Positions 52,874 through 61,204 of a DNA stretch of 64,000 nt are shown here, in pieces. This DNA is from Gaoshiqia sediminis (GTDB taxonomy: Bacteria; Bacteroidota; Bacteroidia; Bacteroidales; Prolixibacteraceae), in contig NZ_JAPAAF010000006.1 of assembly GCF_025907915.1 (NCBI RefSeq), positions 1-64,000 on the forward strand, written 5' to 3'. Made by a program: the position numbers and the translations under genes. Below the pieces are notes generated by a model that saw only the letters and a program-made list of their open reading frames with translations, ran no database searches and was not told where the DNA came from. Position 1 is the stretch's first letter; every line of letters begins with the position of its first letter.

Positions 52874-54028
52874 ATGAAAAATAGAATAGAACACCCTGTA
52901 CTGAACCCTTGGCATCATAGTCAGAGAAAGAAAGTACGAGAATTTGCAGAGCAAGTAATTAAACCGATCGCTGCAGAACTGGATTTAAAAGCACAATTCT
53001 CTAAATCCCTTTTTAAAAAAATGGGGGAGTTTGGCCTGTTAGGGATGACTCTTCCCAAGGAATATGGTGGAAACGATCTTGACTTTTTATCCTATATCAT
53101 TTCGATTGAAGAATTAGCACGGATCGACAGTAGTCAGGCCGCAACATTGGCTGCACACAATTCACTGGGAATAGAACCTATTTATAAGTGGGGAACAACA
53201 GAACAAAAAAACACCCATTTACCTCGACTTACATCAGGTGATCATTTGTGGGCATTTGGTCTTACTGAACCTAATGCTGGTTCTGATGCGATGGGGGTGG
53301 GAACCTATGCTGTATTAAAAAATGAGTTCTGGCTTTTGAATGGTGTTAAGCAGTTTATAACCAATGCCACTTCCGAAATATCTTTAGGTGTAACCGTTCT
53401 GGCAGTTACTGATGAGATTAATGGTAAAAAGAAGTTCTCTACTTTTATTGTTGATCGTGCAGAAAGCCAATACAGAACCGAAGAACTCAAAAATAAATTG
53501 GTATGGCATGCGGTCGATAATGGGAAATTATATTTTGAAGATACGAAGGTTTCTGTCAGAAATATGCTGGGAAATCAAAACGAAGGAGCCAAGATTACAC
53601 TCAAAACATTGGATAGTGGTCGATTATCTATTGCCGCAGTTGGTTTAGGGCTTGCTCAAGGTGCTTTTGAAATGGCATCAGATTATGCCCGAAAAAGAGT
53701 TCAATTTGGTCAACCTATTATAAAGAACCAGGCCATTGCATTTAAATTGGCTGACATGGCTACAAAGATAGATCTTGCACGCAATATGCTTTACAACGTC
53801 TGCTGGCAAAAGCAAAATAATTTGACTTATACAAAGGAAGCAGCAATGATCAAGCTATATTGTTCTGAGGTCGCCAAAGAAGTAGCAGATGAGGCTGTCC
53901 AAATACATGGTGCTTACGGCTTGTATCATGAATATGGCGTGGAGCGTTTCTACCGCGATCAGCGGATTTTACAAATTGGTGAAGGTACTTCAGAAATCTT
54001 ACGCTTATTGATATCAAAAAAACTTTAG
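52874..54028 (+). CDS. Acyl-CoA dehydrogenase
   Basis: A 384-residue flavoprotein of standard acyl-CoA dehydrogenase length. Visible motifs include WAFGLTEPNAGSDAMG (FAD/substrate loop), RKRVQFGQPIIKNQAIAFKLADMA, VQIHGAYGLYHEYGVERFYRDQRI and the catalytic-Glu region IGEGTSEILR. It oxidises an acyl-CoA to the enoyl-CoA. It is placed 1 nt after the membrane-protein gene, an unusual pairing in an otherwise NO-related block. Confidence 0.92.
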   Translation: MKNRIEHPVLNPWHHSQRKKVREFAEQVIKPIAAELDLKAQFSKSLFKKMGEFGLLGMTLPKEYGGNDLDFLSYIISIEELARIDSSQAATLAAHNSLGIEPIYKWGTTEQKNTHLPRLTSGDHLWAFGLTEPNAGSDAMGVGTYAVLKNEFWLLNGVKQFITNATSEISLGVTVLAVTDEINGKKKFSTFIVDRAESQYRTEELKNKLVWHAVDNGKLYFEDTKVSVRNMLGNQNEGAKITLKTLDSGRLSIAAVGLGLAQGAFEMASDYARKRVQFGQPIIKNQAIAFKLADMATKIDLARNMLYNVCWQKQNNLTYTKEAAMIKLYCSEVAKEVADEAVQIHGAYGLYHEYGVERFYRDQRILQIGEGTSEILRLLISKKL

Positions 54029-54361
54029 CCCAAAATAATTCAGAATTTGATGAATTTTCTCTCCTGCTGGGAAGTAGTATAGGTATAAGAACACTCAAGC
54101 TATAACTTGGGTCAAATCAACAAATCAATAGTTTCTTAAAAGGAAATGCCGAGTTTACTGGATGCATTGCAGAGTCCTGACATAAACCACATCGCTGCTC
54201 TCAAAAATGTGTCATCAAAGGGAGCGAGGAACATAGCAAAAAACGGTATTAAAGGTTATGCCAATAATTAAAATCTATAAAAAGATATAGACATCTTTTT
54301 ATAGATTTATTTTGCTATATTTGCAGCACAGCAAAAGTTCAACAATTTAAATTTAAAAATT
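54029..54361. other. Intergenic region with a DUF488-tail remnant and the DUF2249 promoter
   Basis: This 333-nt gap contains a 35-codon open frame at 54146-54253 (SLLDALQSPDINHIAAL...). It resembles the DUF488 C-terminal strand at 49670-49740 (SLLYAAKSPEINHVIVL), so it is probably a second decayed DUF488 end rather than a gene. The Rrf2-type operator and promoter of the next gene follow. Confidence 0.5.
54272..54324 (+). promoter_or_regulatory. Rrf2/NsrR-type operator and promoter of the DUF2249 gene
   Basis: AAATCTATAAAAAGAT-N6-ATCTTTTTATAGATTT (54272-54309) is an inverted repeat with perfect 16-nt arms. The -7 box TATATTTG lies at 54317-54324, so the palindrome covers the -33 region. The core TATAAAAAGA-N8-TCTTTTTATA recurs at 61123-61150 next to the rrf2 gene. 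Confidence 0.8.
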
Positions 54362-54592
54362 ATGGAAGTATTAGATGCAACGAAAATCGAACCAAGATTT
54401 AAACACCCAACGATATTTCAAAAATACGAAAATCTGGCTGTTGGTGAATCTTTCATTCTTCAAAACGATCATGACCCTAAGCCTCTTTACTACCAGTTCA
54501 CGGCTGAAAAAGGAAAAGAATTTGGATGGGAGTATCTTCAGGAAGGCCCAGATGTGTGGGAGGTAAAAATCAGTAAATTGAAAGTGGCCTAA
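54362..54592 (+). CDS. DUF2249 protein
   Basis: A 76-residue protein of the DUF2249 family (KHPTIFQKYENLAVGESFILQNDHDPKPLYYQFTAEKGKEFGWEY... WEVKISK). These small TusA-like alpha/beta proteins often sit in nitrosative-stress or denitrification clusters. It follows a strong operator/promoter, which suggests induced expression. A related pseudogene lies at 51191-51419. Confidence 0.85.
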   Translation: MEVLDATKIEPRFKHPTIFQKYENLAVGESFILQNDHDPKPLYYQFTAEKGKEFGWEYLQEGPDVWEVKISKLKVA

Positions 54593-54716
54593 AAAGGGGG
54601 AGATGGGATGAGCAAGCTAACCGCCAATTTAAATATTTGAAGGGAAGCTGCTCTTCTCATTAGTTTTGCTAGATAATTCGATAATCCCCACGAAAGAGGC
54701 TTAAATAACTGACACA

Positions 54717-55535
54717 ATGAAAATTACCTATAAAACGAAAATATCAGCGTTAATCAATGAAAATCCGGAAACCATTGAAGTACTAATTTCTGTAAATCCT
54801 CATTTCAGTAAATTGAAAAATCCGGTGCTTCGTGGGATTTTAGCCTCGAGGACCAGCCTGTCAGACGCGGCACACATAGCAAAATGCGATATTGAATCAC
54901 TATTTAATTCGCTTGCAAAAATTGGCTTTGAGCCTGAATACGAATCCTCTATAATGAAAGAAGCCATAATCAAAAGCCGTACAAATCCCAAGATTTCAGA
55001 GGCCATTCACCAGTCAAAAATAAACGCGTTGGACGTAAGGCCAACATTGGAACGAGGAGAAGATCCGTTTAGTGAGATAATGGGAGAACTGGCAAAACTT
55101 CAGGATGGATATGTATTGGAGGTAATTAACTCGTTCGAACCCACACCGTTGATTAAAATTGCCCAAACGAAAGGGTTCGATAGTTTGGTTGAAGTAAAAA
55201 GTGATACCGTTTACACTTATTTCATGAAAGCTGGCGAGCCCAAAAAAGAACAACGTTCCGATGATTTGGTGTTTAAAATTTCGGTAGCCGAACATGAAAT
55301 GCGCAGGGCCAGTTGCAATAGGGAAATTCAGGAAATTGACGTTCGTGAATTGGAAATGCCACTACCGATGGTTACCATTTTAGGGGAGTTGGAAAAATTA
55401 CAAGAAAATGGCGCACTCTATGTTCACCATAAAAAAGTGCCCCAATATCTGCTGCCCGAATTGGCCGAACGGAATTTTAAAACCTGGATTGCAGAGGTGG
55501 ATGATCAAAATGTAGAACTTCTTATCCACAAATAA
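54717..55535 (+). CDS. DUF1858-DUF2249 multidomain protein
   Basis: A 272-residue protein. Residues 1-65 are a DUF1858-like helical domain (TKISALINENPETIEVLISVNPHFSKLKNP), as in the N-terminus of iron-sulfur repair proteins. Residues ~105-180 and ~208-270 are two DUF2249 units (NALDVRPTLERGEDPFSEIMGELAKL and REIQEIDVRELEMPLPMVTILGELEKL). It is probably cytoplasmic. The next gene, for a heme-copper-oxidase-like protein, starts directly after its stop. NO-related redox or Fe-S handling is inferred. Confidence 0.82.
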   Translation: MKITYKTKISALINENPETIEVLISVNPHFSKLKNPVLRGILASRTSLSDAAHIAKCDIESLFNSLAKIGFEPEYESSIMKEAIIKSRTNPKISEAIHQSKINALDVRPTLERGEDPFSEIMGELAKLQDGYVLEVINSFEPTPLIKIAQTKGFDSLVEVKSDTVYTYFMKAGEPKKEQRSDDLVFKISVAEHEMRRASCNREIQEIDVRELEMPLPMVTILGELEKLQENGALYVHHKKVPQYLLPELAERNFKTWIAEVDDQNVELLIHK

Positions 55536-56813
55536 ATGAACCAGATTGCCAGCCAAAATGCACCATCGCCAAAGGTTGTTGTTCCGCATTTTATTTTCGG
55601 GGCGCTGACCTGGCTCATGGTCACAATTTTGATCATTTTTCATCCTGAAGCTTTTACGCAACATTATTTCAATGCAGAATTGCTTGCCATCACCCACCTG
55701 TTGGTGCTGGGTTGGATTACGATGATCATTTTCGGGGCTTTATATCAGCTGCTACCGGTCATAATGGAAGTGAAACTCTACAGCGAGACACTTGCTAAAA
55801 TTTCATTTCTACTAATGGCAATTGGTACAATTCTGCTTTCCTTAGCATTTTGGCATTTTTCCTTTGGTCCATTGATGTTTATAGCCGGCATTTCTATTGT
55901 GATTTCTGTCAGCTTGTTTGTAGCCAATGCCTTGCTTACAGCACATTCCTCCAACAAAAATGTGATAGAACGTACTTTCATTGTCAGTTCGGTGATATGG
56001 CTGTTGTTCACGGTACTGGCCGGTTTGACCCTGGCAATTAACCTGTCGCATCCCTTTCTGAAAGTTTCGCATGTCGAACTTCTGAAATTGCACGCACATG
56101 CAGGCCTTGTGGGGTGGTTTGTTCAACTAATAATAGGCGTCAGCAGTAAACTATTGCCCATGTTCATGGTTTCTCACCATGTGAATACCAAAAAGCTAAA
56201 CTTCTCCTTTTATACAATCAATATTGGCTTGCCAATAGGTATTATTGCTTTGTACCTGCAATACAAAATCGGGGTCGTTTTCAGCGCAATAATGGTTGTG
56301 GCGGGAATTGTTGGTTACTTATCATTTCTCCTGGCAAGCTATAAAAAGCGGGTGAAAAAGCAACTGGATATTGGAATGAAACAATCCGCCCTTTCGTTTG
56401 TATTCCTGGTGATCCCCTTATTCCTGATTTTTACACTCCTGCTTAATATCGACTTTCTCAATAGGCTCACCCTACCTTTGTCGGTGGCTTATGGAAGTGC
56501 AATTGTCATCGGGTTTATCACTTCGCTTGTAATGGGACAAACCTACAAGACTTTGCCTTTTATTGTCTGGCTGAAAGTATATCAAGGAAAGGTTGGCAAA
56601 GTGATACTGCCACTGCCCAAAGACCTTTATTCCGAAAAACTAGCCATTGCACAAGTCTGGCTTTTTGCCATTGGTTTTGGCTTTCTTTTGATCGGAATTT
56701 CCACAACAAACACGACTTTAGTGATGGTAAGTGGGATTTTGCTCTTGCTATCGGTTGCATTTTACAACCTCAATATTTTAAAAATAGTTCTACATAAACC
56801 AACAAATAAATAA
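55536..56813 (+). CDS. Membrane protein related to cbb3 oxidase subunit I/NnrS group
   Basis: A 425-residue protein with about 12 membrane helices. Conserved helix-borne His residues are in VVPHFIFGALTW, ITHLLVLGWITMIIFGALYQLLPV and LLKLHAHAGLVGWFVQLIIGVSSKLLPM. The pattern fits subunit-I-like proteins without the full copper site. It begins immediately after the DUF1858-DUF2249 stop and belongs to the operator-controlled run from 54362. It may bind heme and act in NO handling, or be a non-canonical NO reductase; no reaction can be asserted. Confidence 0.72.
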   Translation: MNQIASQNAPSPKVVVPHFIFGALTWLMVTILIIFHPEAFTQHYFNAELLAITHLLVLGWITMIIFGALYQLLPVIMEVKLYSETLAKISFLLMAIGTILLSLAFWHFSFGPLMFIAGISIVISVSLFVANALLTAHSSNKNVIERTFIVSSVIWLLFTVLAGLTLAINLSHPFLKVSHVELLKLHAHAGLVGWFVQLIIGVSSKLLPMFMVSHHVNTKKLNFSFYTINIGLPIGIIALYLQYKIGVVFSAIMVVAGIVGYLSFLLASYKKRVKKQLDIGMKQSALSFVFLVIPLFLIFTLLLNIDFLNRLTLPLSVAYGSAIVIGFITSLVMGQTYKTLPFIVWLKVYQGKVGKVILPLPKDLYSEKLAIAQVWLFAIGFGFLLIGISTTNTTLVMVSGILLLLSVAFYNLNILKIVLHKPTNK

Positions 56814-56820
56814 TTGCGTG

Positions 56821-57129
56821 ATGGATACTGAAGAAATGAAAATACTTGAAATGCTAAAAAAGGTTATCGATCCTGAGTTGATGGTGAATATTATTGATCT
56901 GGGTTTGGTATATGGTGCGACTTTTGATGCAGCGGGCAGACAGATTGATGTTGCGCTGACGCTCACTTCTCCCGGGTGTCCCATGGGCGGCATCATAATT
57001 GAAGATGCGCAACAGACACTCGAAAGCAATTACCCTGGCTTCAATGTCAATATCAATCTTGTTTGGGAGCCTGCCTGGTCAATAGAAAGGCTCTCAGCGA
57101 AAGGGAAAGCAGAGTTGGGTTTCTCCTAA
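56821..57129 (+). CDS. MIP18/DUF59-family iron-sulfur cluster assembly factor
   Basis: A 102-residue protein with the DUF59 core (KVIDPELMVNIIDLGLVYG, ALTLTSPGCPMGGIIIEDAQ with the conserved Cys, NINLVWEPAWSIERLSAKGKAELG). Similar factors (SufT, PaaD) help mature Fe-S proteins. ATG 56821 is taken; a GTG directly before it at 56818 is possible. It is last in the 54362-57129 run and meets the convergent gene with a 4-nt overlap. Confidence 0.88.
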   Translation: MDTEEMKILEMLKKVIDPELMVNIIDLGLVYGATFDAAGRQIDVALTLTSPGCPMGGIIIEDAQQTLESNYPGFNVNINLVWEPAWSIERLSAKGKAELGFS

Positions 57130-57536
57130 AAGAAGAATAGTTTGCTCAATTGTTCTCCCTTTTTTATTTGGCGATAGCAAAAAAAAGCAAATGCCAGGGT
57201 GACACAAATTCTGAAAACCATCGCTCCGATGGTTTTGGTTTCATGCAAACCGCCTCGGCTAATATGGACAAGCAGGCCGGCAAAGGCGATGAATAAAACC
57301 GCGACGGCAACAATTAAGATTTGATACGGCCATTTTTTCAGGCTAACAAGGCCATACGCTGCTGCCAGATAAAGCAGACTACTGATGAAGTTTGCCCAAA
57401 CTACAAACAATACATAATTTCCCTCCTTAGCCCTGATGCCAAACAAATCAAAAATGACTGAACCACTCAGAAAAAGTGTCAACAGCGCAAATGCTACAAG
57501 TAGGGCGGCCAATATACGTGGGGCAGCTTTTCTCAT
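57126..57536 (-). CDS. Four-helix membrane protein of unknown function
   Basis: A 136-residue protein with four hydrophobic segments (about residues 10-30, 43-63, 71-92 and 104-121) and a basic C-terminal end. No known family was recognised. It starts 10 nt after the cytochrome c stop, so it is likely cotranscribed with that gene and the nirK-side genes. Confidence 0.6.
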   Translation of the reverse strand: MRKAAPRILAALLVAFALLTLFLSGSVIFDLFGIRAKEGNYVLFVVWANFISSLLYLAAAYGLVSLKKWPYQILIVAVAVLFIAFAGLLVHISRGGLHETKTIGAMVFRICVTLAFAFFCYRQIKKGEQLSKLFFF

Positions 57537-57546
57537 TATTCACCGT

Positions 57547-57966
57547 TTATTTGATTGAAAGAATATAGTCAACCATCGCCTCTAACTCTTCTGCAGGCAA
57601 TGCTTTCGTAATAGCTATTTGTGGTTGCATCAAGCTAGCCTGAGACGGATCAACGATGGCCTTACTTTCTCCTTTCAGAAACGCAATCAAACCCGCTTTG
57701 TTTCCTGAATAAGCCGCTGCAATATCTTTGGTAGAAGGGCCAACCAGTTTTGTATTCAATTGATGACAAACCAGACACCCGTTGTCAGAATATAGTTTCT
57801 GTCCGGTGCTGGAAACTGCCTTTGTGGGCGTAGACTTTTTCTCCACTATTTCTGAGCTTGCACTTTTTTCTGTTGCTGCTTTTATGCTATTTCCCTTGTT
57901 CGGTGAGCTGCAGGATAAACCCAATAGTAAAACCAACCCTACGGCAATAAAAGAATATTTTTTCAT
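57547..57966 (-). CDS. Small lipoprotein cytochrome c
   Basis: A 139-residue protein started at the Met encoded at 57966-57964 (MKKYSFIAVG). It has a lipoprotein signal (LLGLSCSS), a Ser/Lys-rich linker, and one cytochrome c domain with CLVCH and distal KLVGPS...MQPQIA (axial Met). It would be anchored to the envelope and could deliver electrons to NirK. The longer frame from 57993 is less likely. Confidence 0.87.
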   Translation of the reverse strand: MKKYSFIAVGLVLLLGLSCSSPNKGNSIKAATEKSASSEIVEKKSTPTKAVSSTGQKLYSDNGCLVCHQLNTKLVGPSTKDIAAAYSGNKAGLIAFLKGESKAIVDPSQASLMQPQIAITKALPAEELEAMVDYILSIK

Positions 57967-58035
57967 GTTGATATTTTTCATTTCAAGCTCCATTTTCGAA
58001 GTGTTTAATGCATCGAATTTGTAACAAGTTTTCTA

Positions 58036-58971
58036 TTATGCTGACAATTCAAGCATTCTCTGCATCGGTTTCCTTGCCTTCTCCATAATTTCCATATCCA
58101 GATTAATTTCAAATTTTTCCTCATTCAGACTGTCGAATATTTTTTGCAAATCATGGAGTTTCATAAACCGGCAATCATTGCATCCACATGTAGAATCAAT
58201 TGGTGGTGCAGGAATGAATGTTTTTTGTGGATTCCGTTTCCGCATTTGATGAAGGATGCCCGATTCGGTAGCTACAATGTATTCACTTCCTCCGTCAGTT
58301 TCAACAAACTTCAGAAGCGCCGATGTTGAGCCTACAAAATCAGCGGCTATCAGAACTGGTCCTTGACATTCTGGATGCGCAATTAATTTGGCTTTGGGGT
58401 GACTTTTTAATATAGCCAGCATCTTTTCCAGTGAAAATTCTTCATGTACATGACAGGCTCCATTCCAGAGTAACATATTTCTCCCGGTAATACTATTCAG
58501 GTAGTTCCCGAGGTTCCGATCAGGGGCAAAAATGATTTTCTGCTCTTTTGGAATACTTTCGATAATTTGGACAGCATTCGTGGAAGTACAGGTAATGTCG
58601 GTCATGGCCTTAATCCCCGCCGTTGTGTTAACATAGGAAACAACCATATGGTCGGGATATTCTTCCCTGAATTTCCTAAACTCTTCAGATGGACACGATT
58701 CAGCAAGTGAGCAGCCTGCCTCCAGATCAGGTATAAAAACCCTTTTTTGAGGCGATAATATTTTTGCAGTTTCCGCCATAAAATTGACCCCTGCAAACAC
58801 AATAATATCCGCATTTGTCTCCGCAGATTTCCTTGACAGATCAAGGCTGTCGCCAACAAAATCAGCAATCTCCTGTATTTCCGGAATTTGGTAGTAGTGC
58901 GCCAGGATAACGGCGTTTTTTTCTTTTCTTAGTGAATTGATCTGACCGACCAAAATATCGTGACTGTTCAT
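58036..58971 (-). CDS. nadA: Quinolinate synthase
   Basis: A 311-residue NadA. The three [4Fe-4S] Cys ligands are in DITCTSTNA, AHPECQGPVL and DSTCGCNDCRF. N-terminal VILAHYYQIPEIQEIADFVGDSLDLS binds substrate. It makes quinolinate for NAD synthesis from iminoaspartate and DHAP. nadB and nadC are absent from the window, so nadA stands alone among nitrite-reduction genes. Confidence 0.95.
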   Translation of the reverse strand: MNSHDILVGQINSLRKEKNAVILAHYYQIPEIQEIADFVGDSLDLSRKSAETNADIIVFAGVNFMAETAKILSPQKRVFIPDLEAGCSLAESCPSEEFRKFREEYPDHMVVSYVNTTAGIKAMTDITCTSTNAVQIIESIPKEQKIIFAPDRNLGNYLNSITGRNMLLWNGACHVHEEFSLEKMLAILKSHPKAKLIAHPECQGPVLIAADFVGSTSALLKFVETDGGSEYIVATESGILHQMRKRNPQKTFIPAPPIDSTCGCNDCRFMKLHDLQKIFDSLNEEKFEINLDMEIMEKARKPMQRMLELSA

Positions 58972-59042
58972 TTATTCAAGACGTTATACTATTGTGTCAT
59001 CAGTAACTTCAATATTGAAATACATTTCGGTGAAGAATGTAA

Positions 59043-59339
59043 TTAATCGGCCTGCACATTGCAGTTCAGACATGCCAGCGCGTAAGCGTCATATTCATCA
59101 TAGGCAGGTCCCGGTATCCCGTTGACGGTGATAATACGATCAACCCGAACCTTGTCACCTGAGTCGAATGTTAAATATTTTTTAAATCCATCTGATTTCA
59201 CCAAACCAGTAATTTTACCTTTGGCCTCTTCAACATCGTTTCCAGTTACGAAATAGAATACTTTGCTGAATTCCTTTTTTTGTTCTTCTAAAAACATGTC
59301 GTAATAATCCGGGGGTATAGGACTAAATTCTGTTTCCAT
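59043..59339 (-). CDS. Unknown small protein encoded next to nirK
   Basis: A 98-residue soluble, acidic protein of unrecognised family. It ends in ALACLNCNVQAD, a C-terminal CxxC that could bind metal or a redox partner. No signal peptide is seen. It lies 45 nt downstream of nirK on the same strand. It may assist nirK expression or NO handling; this is position only. Confidence 0.55.
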   Translation of the reverse strand: METEFSPIPPDYYDMFLEEQKKEFSKVFYFVTGNDVEEAKGKITGLVKSDGFKKYLTFDSGDKVRVDRIITVNGIPGPAYDEYDAYALACLNCNVQAD

Positions 59340-59384
59340 CGTTTTCTCCTTTCTAGAATTAAAATTTTACTTTGGCGTGTTCAT

Positions 59385-60509
59385 TTATGGTATTGCCTCC
59401 GGCTCCTTAATTTGTTTCATCAAGTCATCGTTCCAATCTCCTTCCACCTCAAGTTGAGCCACGGCTCCAAAGAGAATTGCCTCTATCAGGTTATGATTCA
59501 AATAAGTGTAAGTTCCGGGCTGCCGAAATTGATACAATGCAGCAACCGCCGAACCGCCGACAACGGACCACGATTCATAATTTGTAGCCGGTTCATCATT
59601 GAACGAGCCTCCCAACCAAACAAGATCGGCATGCCCGCCTATAAGGTGGATCCGGGTATCGCGGTTTGCCTGTGATGTAATGAAAAGCACCTTTTCACCT
59701 ACTTTTGCTTCTAGTGCTTTGTCTCCGGTCAAGGCGTTCATTTTTCCATTGAACAAGAGGTGTGTGGGCAAAAGTGTCTTGATTGATGAGATTAAATCAG
59801 GAAACCCTTCGGCCGGAGAATCATATTCTTTGTAATTTCCATTTTCGTCTTTTGGAATATAAAAGTCTTGTTCTGCAATGTAGAACGCTTTGTCGTAGCG
59901 TACCGGATTGCCCAGTTCATCCTTCAAGCCGTCCCGCGGAAGCACCATGATCGCCCCATTCATTCCTGAAACAACATGTAAAGGAACCATAATACCACCA
60001 GGAGCACAATGGTAAACAAACACTCCGGCTTTTGTCGCTTTAAACCGGAACGTGACTTGTTCGCCGGGAGCAACATTGCTAATATCCCCACCTCCCATTG
60101 CTCCGGTAGCAGCATGAAAATCAATATTGTGGACCATGGTGTTTGTAGCAGCATTGATGAGCGTCAATTGCACGTAGTCGTCTTGATGGACAACGATCAA
60201 CGGACCTGGTACGGTTCCGTTAAATGTGAGGGCCCAGGTTTTCACACCAGGGGCTATTTCCATCTCCTTCTCTTCAACAAAAAAAGTTACTTCAACAACC
60301 ACAGGATCACCTTCTGCAACCTGTTCATGTTTTGGCAGTGCTGGTGGAGAGACCATCTCCTGCTTAATATGCTTTAAGTTATCAGCATCAAACAGAGGGG
60401 TTTCCGCAAAAACAGACTCTTTAGTATTATTCGGTGATGGGGTGCATGCTGTTAATATACTTATCAAAACCGCAAGAAGTATGGCGTAGTTTATTGTCTT
60501 GTTTTTCAT
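59385..60509 (-). CDS. nirK: Copper-containing nitrite reductase
   Basis: A 374-residue two-cupredoxin protein, started at the Met at 60509; an in-frame ATG at 60524 is an alternative. It has a lipoprotein-type signal (LTACTPS). Type 1 copper ligands are H127, C168, H178 and M183 (VYHCAPGGIMVPLHVVSGM), numbered from this start. Type 2 ligands H132 and H167 and the active-site Asp D130 (NIDFHAA) are present, with the third His later in HLIGGHADLVW. It reduces nitrite to NO outside the cytoplasm, consuming Nar product. It is downstream of the rrf2 gene on the same strand. Confidence 0.96.
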   Translation of the reverse strand: MKNKTINYAILLAVLISILTACTPSPNNTKESVFAETPLFDADNLKHIKQEMVSPPALPKHEQVAEGDPVVVEVTFFVEEKEMEIAPGVKTWALTFNGTVPGPLIVVHQDDYVQLTLINAATNTMVHNIDFHAATGAMGGGDISNVAPGEQVTFRFKATKAGVFVYHCAPGGIMVPLHVVSGMNGAIMVLPRDGLKDELGNPVRYDKAFYIAEQDFYIPKDENGNYKEYDSPAEGFPDLISSIKTLLPTHLLFNGKMNALTGDKALEAKVGEKVLFITSQANRDTRIHLIGGHADLVWLGGSFNDEPATNYESWSVVGGSAVAALYQFRQPGTYTYLNHNLIEAILFGAVAQLEVEGDWNDDLMKQIKEPEAIP

Positions 60510-60611
60510 TTCTTTTATCTCCATTAGTGCTAATTAAAAAATCCCAAAAATTATTTTCGTCACACAGAACCGAGATTCAGCAACGCTTAGCGTACATCCT
60601 ATCTCTCATTT

Positions 60612-61070
60612 CTAATCGATAGAATTTTCTGTTATTTCCAGTCTTTTTAAGACAGCCTTGTTTTGACTAACCTTAGAAGCCAGGGACTGAATGGTAAGTC
60701 TGTTCACCAAGCTATAAAATGATTTCCTGACTGTTACGTATTCATCATGCATCGGGCACGGGTTTTGGGCATCGCACGATTTTAGGCCAAACCCACATTT
60801 ATGAAAAAACTCCTGTCCTTCTGTCACGTTGATGACCTCCAGCAAGCTTAAGGATTTCTCTGAATTATCGAAGAAAAAGCCGCCTCCCCTTCCTTTCATG
60901 GATGACACCAATCCCGCGCGGGTGACAATCTGGAGCACTTTCCCGGTAAAACCCTCAGGCGAATCAATATTCCTCGCAATCTCTTTAAATCCGGGCCTTT
61001 CACCTTTCAAATTTTGAATATAGATGTACACCAGTGACCGAATTGCATATTCCGTTGTTTTTCCTAACAT
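60612..61070 (-). CDS. Rrf2-family regulator, NsrR-like
   Basis: A 152-residue winged-helix protein of the Rrf2 family (KTTEYAIRSLVYIYIQN at the start; wing MKGRGGGF). The iron-sulfur Cys triad is C92, C99, C105 (CGFGLKSCDAQNPC), spacing close to NsrR-type NO sensors. A matching palindrome (TATAAAAAGA-N8-TCTTTTTATA) lies 53 nt upstream of its start and another precedes the DUF2249 gene. It is the probable NO-responsive repressor of this block. nirK follows 102 nt downstream and may share its transcript. Confidence 0.88.
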   Translation of the reverse strand: MLGKTTEYAIRSLVYIYIQNLKGERPGFKEIARNIDSPEGFTGKVLQIVTRAGLVSSMKGRGGGFFFDNSEKSLSLLEVINVTEGQEFFHKCGFGLKSCDAQNPCPMHDEYVTVRKSFYSLVNRLTIQSLASKVSQNKAVLKRLEITENSID

Positions 61071-61103
61071 GACGACAAGCTATGTTTTCTATTTGTTACG
61101 GTG

Positions 61104-61170
61104 TAAAGGTACAAATTATTTTTATAAAAAGACACACATATCTTTTTATAGAAGATTTTAGTTAGCTTTG
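61104..61170. promoter_or_regulatory. Rrf2-type operator between divergent rrf2 and thioesterase genes
   Basis: The operator core is TATAAAAAGA-N8-TCTTTTTATA (61123-61150). On the plus strand TAGCTTTG (61163-61170) is a -7 box for the thioesterase gene. On the minus strand TACCTTTA (61111-61104) is a -7-like box for rrf2. The palindrome sits between both promoters. Confidence 0.72.
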
Positions 61171-61204
61171 TCCCAATATTGTTAGATTATTAAAATGATC
61201 AGAG

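Noticed and set aside
54146-54253. Small protein gene upstream of the DUF2249 operator
   Set aside because: The 35 codons resemble the DUF488 C-terminus and are better read as a remnant.
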